Assembly: GCA_031283825.1 (NCBI GenBank)
Contig: JAITAZ010000451.1
Location: forward strand, 1-6,963
DNA: 6,963 nucleotides
Source: Planctomycetaceae bacterium
Lineage (GTDB): Bacteria; Planctomycetota; Planctomycetia; Pirellulales; Thermoguttaceae
Direction of reading: 5' to 3'
In this document: in pieces, positions 1-6,855 of the stretch
How the letters are laid out: each line of letters begins with the position of its first letter
Position numbering within the stretch: the first letter of the stretch is position 1
Notes under the pieces: model-generated
The model's input: only the letters and a program-made list of their open reading frames with translations
What the model was told of the DNA's origin: nothing
Databases searched by the model: none
Program-made: the position numbers and the translations under genes

Positions 1-1
1 A

Positions 2-73
2 CGTGCAAACGGTAATCTTTTATACGGTAAAGTCTGGAACGAAGAACCTAATTTTTTTAGAATTGCTCAATAA
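2..73 (+). CDS. C-terminal end of an upstream gene (partial, unidentified)
   Basis: An open frame enters from the left edge and ends at a TAA at 71-73. It gives 23 residues ending NLLYGKVWNEEPNFFRIAQ, a natural-looking protein C-terminus of mixed composition. A hairpin with a T-run (114-175) lies 40 bases downstream, as expected after the end of a + strand gene. The family cannot be recognised from so short a piece. A second frame on the same strand (from base 3) is also open to about 125, but its product is Lys/Ile-rich and reads like translated AT-rich spacer, so the first frame is preferred. Moderate to low confidence. Confidence 0.45.
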   Translation, partial: RANGNLLYGKVWNEEPNFFRIAQ

Positions 74-113
74 AAAATTCCGACGAAACATAAAATCAAA
101 AAAATCCCCCTTA

Positions 114-175
114 AAAAAATAGCGTAGAAAATCGCTAGGAGCGTCAGTTATTAACGCTACAATACGCTATTTTTT
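114..175 (+). terminator. Hairpin with T-run between the upstream gene and the GlmU-like gene
   Basis: Bases 114-126 and 163-175 are a perfect 13-bp inverted repeat (AAAAAATAGCGTA / TACGCTATTTTTT). The 36-nt loop contains a smaller inverted repeat, AGCGT at 140-144 with ACGCT at 154-158. The right arm ends in six T, which fits a Rho-independent terminator for the gene ending at 73. The left arm has the matching A-run, so it could also work on the other strand. The loop is longer than in a classical terminator, and a small repeat element is an alternative. Confidence 0.55.
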
Positions 176-229
176 CGACCACTTACGTAAAAAGTAATCT
201 ACTCATACTATAACTAATACGACTAAAAA

Positions 230-1009
230 ATGAATAATTCAAAATCGAAAGCTGCGATAGTGATGGCGGCGGGCAAAGGGACTCGGATGAAATCGGAGTT
301 GCCGAAGGTACTTTATCCAGTGTTGGGACGTCCGATGATCGAGTATGTTCTTGATGTTTTAGAAACGTCGGTGGAACGGATTTTAGTGGTTGTGGGTTAT
401 CGCAGCGATCTTGTTCGGGAGACGTTATCGAATCGGCGGAATTTGCAATTTGTCGAGCAAAGGGAACAACTTGGCACAGGTCATGCAGTGATGGTATGTC
501 GGGATGAATTAGTTGGCTACGATGGATCGTTGTTGGTGTTGGCGGGAGATTGTCCAATGGTTCAACACGAAACGATTGACAAACTTTTCAAGACGTATGA
601 GTTGACATCGAAAGAGTCAGACAAGGAAATTGTATCGTGCGTTTTAGGAACGGCGACAAAAGATAATCCAACAGGACTTGGTCGAATTGTAAGAGACTTA
701 AATGGAGAATTTACAGGAATCGTAGAAGAACGAGACGCAACGCCGGAACAACGAAAAATCAAAGAAGTAAACATGAGTTATTATATTTTTCATTCGCCGG
801 ATTTATTAAACGCTCTTAGCGAGTTACGTTCAGATAATTCTCAAAACGAGTATTATATTACTGATGTTCCGGCGGTATTAAAACGTCAATTGAAGCATGT
901 CATAGCAACGCCGATTCTAAAACCAATTGAAACGCTAGGAATCAACACAATAGAAGAAGCTCAAATTGTCGAACAAACATTACAAAATTTACAAAACAGG
1001 AATCTCTAA
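230..1009 (+). CDS. glmU: GlmU-type UDP-N-acetylglucosamine pyrophosphorylase, nucleotidyltransferase domain only
   Basis: The 259-residue product matches the N-terminal half of GlmU, which makes UDP-GlcNAc from GlcNAc-1-phosphate and UTP in the cytoplasm for peptidoglycan and lipopolysaccharide precursors. The signature loop MAAGKGTRM (12-20) with R19 and K26 binds the nucleotide. EQLGTGHA (79-86), with Q77 before it, is the uracil and sugar pocket. D107 in AGDCP and N239 in LGINT match the Mg-binding Asp and Asn of E. coli GlmU. G151, E166 (GIVEERDA) and N181 match the GlcNAc-binding residues, and EYYITD (207-212) is also conserved. E. coli GlmU has 456 residues. Here the left-handed beta-helix acetyltransferase domain is absent, with a clean stop and no remnant downstream. 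GlcN-1-P acetylation must therefore come from another protein, or the enzyme serves another sugar nucleotide. The ATG at 230 puts the signature loop at the usual place; no Shine-Dalgarno precedes it. Codons switch from mostly G/T-ended to mostly A-ended near base 620. Confidence 0.9.
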   Translation: MNNSKSKAAIVMAAGKGTRMKSELPKVLYPVLGRPMIEYVLDVLETSVERILVVVGYRSDLVRETLSNRRNLQFVEQREQLGTGHAVMVCRDELVGYDGSLLVLAGDCPMVQHETIDKLFKTYELTSKESDKEIVSCVLGTATKDNPTGLGRIVRDLNGEFTGIVEERDATPEQRKIKEVNMSYYIFHSPDLLNALSELRSDNSQNEYYITDVPAVLKRQLKHVIATPILKPIETLGINTIEEAQIVEQTLQNLQNRNL

Positions 1010-1124
1010 AAACGCAAATTTTATTTGATAATTTTTGCCAAAAATAAATTTTTAATCTGTCATTATTTTCTACTCACATTTTTAAATATTGTAACTATTC
1101 TGTAGGCAGTTTCAGTAGGCGTTT

Positions 1125-1296
1125 AGATCAGGTAGGCGACCGTAAGTTCGCAATCTTTCGGCGAAAGGTTACGTTGCCGAAGGCAACGATAAATCAGATT
1201 TACCGTCGGCTAACGCCGACGCGACCTTTCGGCGAAAGGTCGCCTACCTGATCTGGCTGACGCGACTTTCGGCGAAAGGTCGCCTACCTGATCTGG
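1125..1296. repeat. REP/BIME-like cluster of GC-rich hairpins between convergent genes
   Basis: Two tandem copies of a 38-39-bp unit lie at 1218-1256 and 1259-1296, differing by one C. Each unit has a hairpin arm pair around GGC (1221-1230 with 1234-1243, a perfect 10-bp stem; the same with one bulged base at 1262-1283) followed by CGCCTACCTGATCTGG. The 17-bp start of the block (1125-1141) is the exact reverse complement of 1238-1254 and of 1278-1294, so the block can close into one large stem-loop. Further hairpins lie inside: 1152-1170 (CTTTC-GGC-GAAAG core), 1172-1188 (CGTTGCC-GAA-GGCAACG) and 1205-1220 (GTCGGC-TAAC-GCCGAC). The block is much richer in GC than its surroundings. Position between two converging genes is typical of repetitive extragenic palindromes, and it may help end transcription from both sides. 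Copies elsewhere in the genome are expected but not visible here. Confidence 0.8.
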
Positions 1297-1340
1297 GGTT
1301 ATTTTACATCTACTGGGAAGCTTAAAAAGCTGAATGGTGC

Positions 1341-1383
1341 TAACTAAAAAAAATAAAACTCGCAGCAAGCGCGTAACATGAGT
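1341..1383 (-). terminator. Weak terminator candidate for the secretin-domain lipoprotein gene
   Basis: Read on the - strand just past the stop codon, ACTC (1383-1380) can pair with GAGT (1361-1358), with a few extra GC pairs possible in between. A tract of mostly T (complement of 1341-1357) follows. The stem is short and interrupted, so the call rests mainly on the T-tract and position. The stronger hairpin block at 1125-1296 further downstream could do the same job. Confidence 0.35.
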
Positions 1384-1392
1384 TATATTATT

Positions 1393-1740
1393 TTATCTTC
1401 CTCCGAATCCGCCTCCTCCGAATCCTCTAGTTCCTCCGCCGAAATTTCCTCCTCCGCCTCCTCTGTTTCCTCCGAATCCTCCTCCGGCGGGCATTGCGCC
1501 GCCAAATCCTCTGTTTCCTCCTCCTAAGTTTCCTCCGAATCCGCCGCCCGTAGGCATTCCTCCGCCGAATCCTCTGTTAGCTCCTCCAAAACCTCCGAAT
1601 CCTCCGTTTCCCCCGAATCCTCCGTTCCCTCCGAATCCTCCGCCTCCTCCACCGAATCCGCGATTTCCGCCGCCCCAATTACCGAATCCTCCTCCGCCTA
1701 AATTTCCTCCGCCGAATCCGCCCATGCCACCAAATCCTCG
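1393..1740 (-). repeat. DNA repeats coding for the Gly/Phe/Asn tail of the lipoprotein
   Basis: The last 115 codons are degenerate repeats of GGFGG and NRGFGG. NRGFGG recurs at residues 1287, 1313, 1342 and 1363, with TRGFGG at 1391, and the frame ends GGFGGR. On the + strand this reads as a pyrimidine-rich run of CCTCCGAATCC-like units. Unit lengths are multiples of three, so slippage would change tail length without breaking the frame. The tail is predicted to be flexible. What it binds is unknown. Confidence 0.8.
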
Positions 1741-4700
1741 ATTACTGCCCAATCCGCTTTGTCCTGCCGTTGTTGAAAAAGTTACATTCTCTCCCGCTAA
1801 ATTTGAAACCACTTGTTGCATCACGCTCGACGTTACATTCTTTAACTGAATCGTCTTGATATCCGTCATCGTCTGCATCGCAACCCAATCGCGATACTCT
1901 ACAAATTCCTTGACGTCCTTAAATAACGCCGCCGGAGACGTAACTATTAACGAATTTGTTTGCTTATCAACGCCTAACGTCATTGTCTCCTCGCCGCTCG
2001 ACCGACGCAAATAATCAAAAAACGCCGACGACGAACCCGCCGCACTACCCAACTTGCCCGAAAACGCTATCTCAACAAGCGATTTTGCATCGTTAGCGTT
2101 CATGTATAGCAGTTGAATCATTCGCGGTCGTGGTCTGCTCTCTACGTTGCCGCCGGGCAGTTCCGCTTGGTCAAGAATTACCAGCAGACGTTCAATCGTT
2201 TTGTGGTCAACTTTATTCGCTTTAATCAGAAGAGTGTTATTCCGCGTATCAACTGTAATATCAACTTGACCCGTTTTTTCTATCGAACCGCTCGACGCCA
2301 AAATTGAACCTAGCAATCCGTCGCTATTGGCGTCGATTCCGATATTTCGCGCGCCGTCAACGCCGACCTTTGTTGGCGTTTTGTTGCCTAAAATCTGTGT
2401 CAACATTGTCGATACTGCCGTTGCGTCCGCGTATTTTAAGTAGTATGCCGTGAGTCCAACTTGTTTTAGAAAATCGTCGTCTGAAAGATGTCGAATCAAT
2501 TCTTCCAACCGATTCAATGCTTCAGGATCGTCGGACGAAATTACCAATCCTTCTGGACCCGGCACGATTAAAACCGGCGACGACGACCTGCCGTTTCCGT
2601 AATTTCGACTCGATGAATTTTCGTTACGATTATTCGCCGAGCTTGGACTCGCCGGACCTGACGCTACAGACGGCAAATTAAAATTCGTTTTATCTGTTTG
2701 CGATTTTGTTTGTCTGTCGGATTCTTTTACATTTTTTTTCAATTCTGCCTGACGTAATTCAATTTGACGTAATTCTGTCAATGCTTCGAGTTGTCTTTGT
2801 AATGATTCTAGTTGACGTTTTAATTCTTTGACTTCGTCGGAGTTTGTCGTTTGATTTTGCGTTGGATTTTGCTGTTGATTCTGATTCTGATTTTGAATCT
2901 GTGTTGAATTTACGTTTTGGTTTGTGGTTTGAATTGGTTGATTATTTGGAGTTGGTTCTGATTCTGAATATTCTGAGTAATTAACTTTTTGATAGATTGT
3001 TTTTGACGATTTTGAGTAAAGCGTTGATATAAATTTTAAGTCTGTTGAGTTGTTGGTTATTGGCGTTTTTTCGAGAGTTTTATCGATTAGTTCATCGACG
3101 TCTTCGGATTTTTCGTTTTGGATTTGTTTTTTTTCTGTTGGCGGAATTTGTTGAATTTTATTTTTTTCGCGTAAATCGTCGGAGGTTTTTGACGGGATGG
3201 CGGAGTTTGGCATTATGATTTTTAATTCGTTTTGACCTACGTTAGACCAAACTTTTTGTAGTTGTTCGAGTACGAGTTCAGTTGCGGCGGGCGAGATTTG
3301 TATATTCCGAACTTTCGACGTGTATTGAGTTCGGAGCGATTCGGGGTCTTCTCCGAGTTTTTCTAGCAGGATTCTGATTTCGCGGATTTGAGATTTTGTT
3401 CCGCGTACTATTATTTTTCGACCTTGTACGTCGGCTTCGACTGTTGGGTTTGGTATTCCTTGAAATTGGTTTATTGTTGAGGCGGTTCTAGCTGCGTTTA
3501 CCGGTTGACCTGTGCCGCCGGCAGCGCGACCTCCCGGACCTCGCTGACCTCCGGCGATTTGCGGTAGATTGGGTTGAGGCGGTTGAATGTTTGGGGTTGC
3601 GGGATTAGCTGGATTGACGGCGGGAGTTGATGTTTGCGATGATGTATTACTTGTTGGGGTTGAGGTTGCGAAGAATTTTTTTATTGCGTCAACTGCGTCG
3701 AGTGGTTTGAGTCTTCGTAGCGGGATGACGTCGATTTCGGGTGCGTTGATTTGCATTTGTTTTTTAACTTCTTCGATTGTAGCGTGTTCGGCGGAGCGTG
3801 CGAGTGCGGCGATTCCGCCGGTTTTGGCGTCGATTGAGAGTCGGACGTCTGATTTACCGGCGAGTAATGTTTGCAGGACGAGCAGCATTGTTGTAGGGTC
3901 AGCGATTCCGGTTTCGTGGACGTGGAATTGTGGTTTTTCGAATGAGTCGCCTTTTCCGAAAGATTCGTCGATAGTTTTGAGCATTGTTTTTGCGCGTTCA
4001 ATCATATCGCCGCGTCCGGACGCTAAAATTTTTGAGCCGGTTGAATCGACGATAGTTCGGAGGTTGGAGTTTGATTCGTCGGTTCCGAGTAGTTTTTGCA
4101 TTATTGCGAGTGCTTCGTCGGCGGGCAGATTTGCGATTTCAATAACGTGAATGGAGCCGGAGCCGTGAGTATTATCGGGGTCGTCGATTTGTTTAATTAT
4201 TTTGCGGATAGCGCGTAAAGTTCCTCCAGTTTCGGTTATTACGATATGACGCGAGGTTGGCAGGGCGACGATGCTTCCTTGTGGACCTAATAATTTTTCA
4301 ACTTCGGATTGTATTACGTCTGGCGTTGTTTGGACGAGTGGAAAAACGCAACGGCAGATTTCGTATTTACCCCGATTATCGAGTTCGTCTGGGGTGATAG
4401 GGTCGAGTATGATAGGTGGAATTCCGTCGGCGAGATTGATAATGAAAAGAGTCTGACCTTTTCGGATCATTGTGTATTCTTTGAACAGCAGATATGAGTT
4501 GAGTATATCGAGAGCTTCGGTTGGCGTGTAGTATTTATTATCAGTGAGATTTAGTGTTCCGGCGGGAACGTTATCGACTTGTAGAGACAAGTTAGCTTGT
4601 TCGGCGAACCAATTTATAACGTCTTTCCAAGGCGCGTATCTGAAATTGAATCGCAATCGATTTTCGGTAGTTTTATTTTCTGTAACGATAATTCCAGAAT

Positions 4701-5601
4701 TCGCCGAAGAAGTCGGAGTCGTCGGAGAAACAGGATTTGATGGAATCGTTGGAGAAACTGGATTTGTCGGAATTGTTGGAGAAACTGGTTGAGGATTTTC
4801 CGTAACGATAATTCCCGAATTTACCGGAGGAGTTGGCGGCGGAATCGCTGGAGAAACTGGAATCGTTGGAGATGCTGGAATTACTGGAGGAATTACTGTT
4901 TCTACTGTTCCTTTTGTCCCTTGAGTTCCTTCTGTCGAGTCTTGTAATGTTAAAATTGACAGAGGAGAAATCAGCACGGCGTTAAAAATTTTAGAAATAT
5001 TTACGGGCGAATCTTGTTTAACTGGCGAGGTCTGATTTATCGGAGAGGTTTGATTGACCGGCGATTCTTGATTGATTTTCGGCGAAGTATCAACGGGATT
5101 TGAATCGGAATTTGAGTTTTGCGGAATTGTTTTTTGTTCTATTTTTTCGTGATTATTTTTTGGATCGGATTCTTTGTTGGTTGAATGAGTTGAATTTGAA
5201 GTTGAGTCTAAATCTAATTTTTGATTTTGTGTTTTTGGATTTGCGTCTGTAGTTGGGGTAATAATTTCTGATGGAATTGGAATTGGATTGATTGACGGTT
5301 GTTTTGAATCTGTTTTAGATGGGATATTATTTGATTTTGATTCGGATTCAGTTTCAGATTTTTGCGAGTTGGGATTGGCGGCAGGATTTGAGATTAAATT
5401 TGAATTTTGGTTTGTATTTTTTGGCGATATATTTTCGGTTGTTGTTTTTTCGTTTGTATTATTTGAATCGACATTAGTTGTAGTGGTTGTAGATTGTCTG
5501 CATGATGTTAAACAGCAAACGACGAGCGTTGAAACTGAAATTGAACAGACGACTGCTAGTAAAATTGAGCAGACGGATTTTTGAAAGTTTTTAGTAGTCA
5601 T
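1393..5601 (-). CDS. Giant lipoprotein with repeated secretin N-terminal (NolW-like) modules and Gly-rich tail
   Basis: The product is 1402 residues. Residues 1-34 form a lipoprotein signal: Lys4/Lys8, a hydrophobic core, then lipobox LTSC with acylated Cys34. Residues 35-312 are a disordered Asn/Ser/Thr/Gln linker turning Pro-rich. An STN-like secretin domain follows (about 314-392, LRFNFRYAPWKDVINWFAEQ). NolW-like modules then lie near 413-474, 483-546, 557-617, 622-750 (split by a Pro/Gly insertion, about 646-715), 760-1039 (split by a 200-residue insertion), 1048-1147 and 1158-1239. Each shows a beta-strand, a helix with a [LI]L pair, a strand like NTLLIKA, then a helix ending near ID or LDQ. 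A half-module (1245-1276) precedes the Gly/Phe/Asn tail (1288-1402). In secretins such modules form the periplasmic ring below the outer-membrane barrel. No barrel domain is present, so this is not a classical secretin; an envelope scaffold or secretion-system partner is an inference. M1 is the only Met before residue 377, which fixes the start; no Shine-Dalgarno is seen. The gene stands alone. Confidence 0.85.
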   Translation of the reverse strand: MTTKNFQKSVCSILLAVVCSISVSTLVVCCLTSCRQSTTTTTNVDSNNTNEKTTTENISPKNTNQNSNLISNPAANPNSQKSETESESKSNNIPSKTDSKQPSINPIPIPSEIITPTTDANPKTQNQKLDLDSTSNSTHSTNKESDPKNNHEKIEQKTIPQNSNSDSNPVDTSPKINQESPVNQTSPINQTSPVKQDSPVNISKIFNAVLISPLSILTLQDSTEGTQGTKGTVETVIPPVIPASPTIPVSPAIPPPTPPVNSGIIVTENPQPVSPTIPTNPVSPTIPSNPVSPTTPTSSANSGIIVTENKTTENRLRFNFRYAPWKDVINWFAEQANLSLQVDNVPAGTLNLTDNKYYTPTEALDILNSYLLFKEYTMIRKGQTLFIINLADGIPPIILDPITPDELDNRGKYEICRCVFPLVQTTPDVIQSEVEKLLGPQGSIVALPTSRHIVITETGGTLRAIRKIIKQIDDPDNTHGSGSIHVIEIANLPADEALAIMQKLLGTDESNSNLRTIVDSTGSKILASGRGDMIERAKTMLKTIDESFGKGDSFEKPQFHVHETGIADPTTMLLVLQTLLAGKSDVRLSIDAKTGGIAALARSAEHATIEEVKKQMQINAPEIDVIPLRRLKPLDAVDAIKKFFATSTPTSNTSSQTSTPAVNPANPATPNIQPPQPNLPQIAGGQRGPGGRAAGGTGQPVNAARTASTINQFQGIPNPTVEADVQGRKIIVRGTKSQIREIRILLEKLGEDPESLRTQYTSKVRNIQISPAATELVLEQLQKVWSNVGQNELKIIMPNSAIPSKTSDDLREKNKIQQIPPTEKKQIQNEKSEDVDELIDKTLEKTPITNNSTDLKFISTLYSKSSKTIYQKVNYSEYSESEPTPNNQPIQTTNQNVNSTQIQNQNQNQQQNPTQNQTTNSDEVKELKRQLESLQRQLEALTELRQIELRQAELKKNVKESDRQTKSQTDKTNFNLPSVASGPASPSSANNRNENSSSRNYGNGRSSSPVLIVPGPEGLVISSDDPEALNRLEELIRHLSDDDFLKQVGLTAYYLKYADATAVSTMLTQILGNKTPTKVGVDGARNIGIDANSDGLLGSILASSGSIEKTGQVDITVDTRNNTLLIKANKVDHKTIERLLVILDQAELPGGNVESRPRPRMIQLLYMNANDAKSLVEIAFSGKLGSAAGSSSAFFDYLRRSSGEETMTLGVDKQTNSLIVTSPAALFKDVKEFVEYRDWVAMQTMTDIKTIQLKNVTSSVMQQVVSNLAGENVTFSTTAGQSGLGSNRGFGGMGGFGGGNLGGGGFGNWGGGNRGFGGGGGGFGGNGGFGGNGGFGGFGGANRGFGGGMPTGGGFGGNLGGGNRGFGGAMPAGGGFGGNRGGGGGNFGGGTRGFGGGGFGGR
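2692..2841 (-). other. Coiled-coil segment within the large insertion of the lipoprotein
   Basis: Residues 921-970 (SDEVKELKRQLESLQRQLEALT and onward) have Leu at heptad spacing with Glu/Lys/Arg/Gln in the other positions, typical of a coiled coil. A Gln/Asn-rich run precedes it (about 893-920) and a Ser/Asn-rich run follows (about 980-1008). The whole insertion (about 803-1008) splits one NolW-like module, whose closing strand and helix resume at PVLIVPGPEGLVISSDDPEA (1009-1028). A coiled coil here could drive oligomerisation or partner binding; that is inference. Confidence 0.65.
4675..4821 (-). repeat. Direct repeats in the Pro-rich linker of the lipoprotein gene
   Basis: The peptide NSGIIVTEN occurs twice, at residues 261-269 (4795-4821) and 301-309 (4675-4701). 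The two 27-bp DNA copies are nearly identical and exactly 120 bp apart. Between them, units of the type NPVSPTIP recur about three times with a 24-base period. This points to linker growth by in-frame tandem duplication. Confidence 0.8.
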
Positions 5602-6137
5602 TTTTGATTATTTGTTGGGTTGTTATTGTTGTTTGTTAGTATTTGTTAGTAATATATTACGTTTGTTAATTTGCCGGCGGTAATTGAGGTTGATATTTTT
5701 TTTACGGAGACAATCAAAAATTTTGCGTGAAAAATATAATTAAACTATTTAATATTGATTTAGTAACGGTCAATATTTTATTTTTTGCAATATTGTGATG
5801 AATTATTTTTTAAACACGGACAAACTCGGCTAATGCGGATTAAATCGATTATGCGGATTATTAAGTTGCTTGATTTTATTTTTTGGATAGTTGGCAATCA
5901 AGTTATTGGGAAGAATTTCTAATTATCTAAGTTTATGAAAATCGGTAGAGAATATTTGTAATTGATAAATTTTGTTTAATTTATGTATTTTTCGATGTCA
6001 ATGAATTGTCGTTTTGAATTTTAAAAATTCAATTATTATATCGGCGATTCCCGATGTAATTTTTCAATTAAACGTTACAAAAAAATAATCATTTATTTTT
6101 TAGGCGAGGTTTCAAACTTAAAAAATCAGTCATAATT
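5602..6137. other. AT-rich intergenic region upstream of the lipoprotein gene; no gene seen
   Basis: This 536-base stretch has no frame that looks like a gene in either direction. It should hold the lipoprotein promoter at its left end. It contains a short direct repeat, ATGCGGATTA, at 5833-5842 and 5851-5860, which resembles the CGGATAAT motifs of the palindrome further right. A 15-bp palindrome GAATTTTAAAAATTC lies at 6016-6030, and a 5-bp stem (6040-6044 with 6051-6055) is followed by a short T-run. None of these can be assigned a function. Confidence 0.6.
5654..5683 (-). promoter_or_regulatory. Possible sigma-70-type promoter for the lipoprotein gene
   Basis: On the - strand, TTACCG (5683-5678) and TAATAT (5659-5654) are 18 bases apart, roughly 50 bases before the start codon. 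The -10 match is fair, the -35 match is poor, and AT-rich DNA gives many such pairs by chance. Low confidence. Confidence 0.22.
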
Positions 6138-6290
6138 TTAGGGGACTTAGGAGACGCTCTAATTTAAAAACCATAATTAACGACTCAACAAAAGACAACA
6201 GCTTTTAACAAAGAAGATTTTTTTCAATTTTATCTCCCGATACATTAACCCCAGATGTTAAACAAAAATGTCCCCAGTGTCCTCCCCAAA
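6138..6290 (+). repeat. Left outer module of the palindrome, bounded by short GGGGAC/GTCCCC arrays
   Basis: The module starts with two 9-bp units (GGGGACTTA, GGAGACGCT; 6141-6158) and ends with two inverted units (GTCCCCAGT, GTCCTCCCC; 6270-6287), 111 bases apart. It can form its own hairpin. The interior holds the 49-bp sequence shared in reverse with 6804-6852. Compared with the right module it has fewer 9-bp units, and two are mutated, so it looks like the more degenerate copy. Confidence 0.7.
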
Positions 6291-6298
6291 AAATTTTC

Positions 6299-6662
6299 GT
6301 AACCGTTCACGGTTTTAAACGCGGATAATAGGGGGATTTTTTAAACGCGGATAATAACGAATTTTTTTGGTGAATACGGATAATCGCGGAAAATGCAAAT
6401 GGCGATTTTAATATTTATAAAATTGTATTATTTATTTAGGTTTATTTAGTTTGGTTTATTTATTTTAATATACTTTTCACACTTAATTAATCTTACAATT
6501 TCTCATTCACTCCATTCTTTATCCCATTTAATCTATTGACTTCTCTACCACAAAAGCATCATTTCCATTCTCCGCGATTATCCGTATTCACCAAAAAAAT
6601 CTGTTATTATCAGCGTTTAAAAAATCCCCCTATTATCCGCGTTTAAAACCGTGAACGGTTAC
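6299..6662. repeat. Inner inverted-repeat element with 97-bp arms and CGGATAAT motifs
   Basis: Arms 6299-6395 and 6566-6662 match at 93 of 97 positions in reverse complement. Each tip is a small palindrome, AACCGTTCACGGTT (6301-6314) and its partner (6647-6660). Each arm carries an 18-bp direct repeat, TTTTAAACGCGGATAATA, at 6313-6330 and 6339-6356 (complement at 6631-6648, and at 6605-6622 with one mismatch), plus a third related site, TACGGATAATCGCGGA. The loop has no gene: its left half is T/A/G-rich and its right half C/T-rich. The near-perfect arms next to more diverged outer modules suggest this part is younger, or kept similar by gene conversion. Confidence 0.8.
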
Positions 6663-6692
6663 AACAAAATTAAAGCCAAAGATAATTTTTTG

Positions 6693-6737
6693 GGGGACTT
6701 AGGGGACGCTGGGGACATTGGGGACACAGGGGACGTT
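6693..6737 (+). repeat. Tandem array of five GGGGACNNN units
   Basis: Five exact 9-bp periods read GGGGACTTA, GGGGACGCT, GGGGACATT, GGGGACACA and GGGGACGTT. The six-base core is invariant while the three spacer bases vary. Confidence 0.9.
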
Positions 6738-6855
6738 CTTGTTTAAATCTGGGATTAATGGCTCGAGGGGGACAAAATTTAAAGAAAAAAAATTTCTCTT
6801 TTTTAGAAGCTGTTGTTTTCTGTTGAGTCGTTAATCATGGTTTTTAAATTAGTGC

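Noticed and set aside
99..111. AAAAAATCCCCCT shared with the inner arm of the palindrome (6619-6631)
   Set aside because: Only 13 low-complexity bases match and the surrounding sequence does not, so a remnant of the element cannot be claimed.
183..557. 124-codon - strand frame opposite the GlmU-like gene
   Set aside because: Pro/Ser-rich shadow of a well-conserved enzyme, with no independent support.
3587..4150. 187-codon open frame on the + strand opposite the lipoprotein gene
   Set aside because: Its Ser/Ala/Ile-rich product mirrors the codon pattern of the real gene on the other strand, with no family resemblance and no start signal.
5288..5584. 98-codon + strand frame rich in Phe, Val, Asp and Glu
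   Set aside because: It is the antisense of the lipoprotein signal peptide and linker. The opposite strand has a perfect lipobox and a consistent start.
5851..5922. Possible 23-residue hydrophobic peptide (MRIIKLLDFIFWIVG and onward) on +
   Set aside because: Its ATG is part of a direct repeat, there is no ribosome binding site, and such short frames are common by chance in AT-rich DNA.
6040..6065. Small hairpin followed by a T-run
   Set aside because: The stem is only 5 bp and no + strand gene ends upstream, so there is no transcript for it to terminate.
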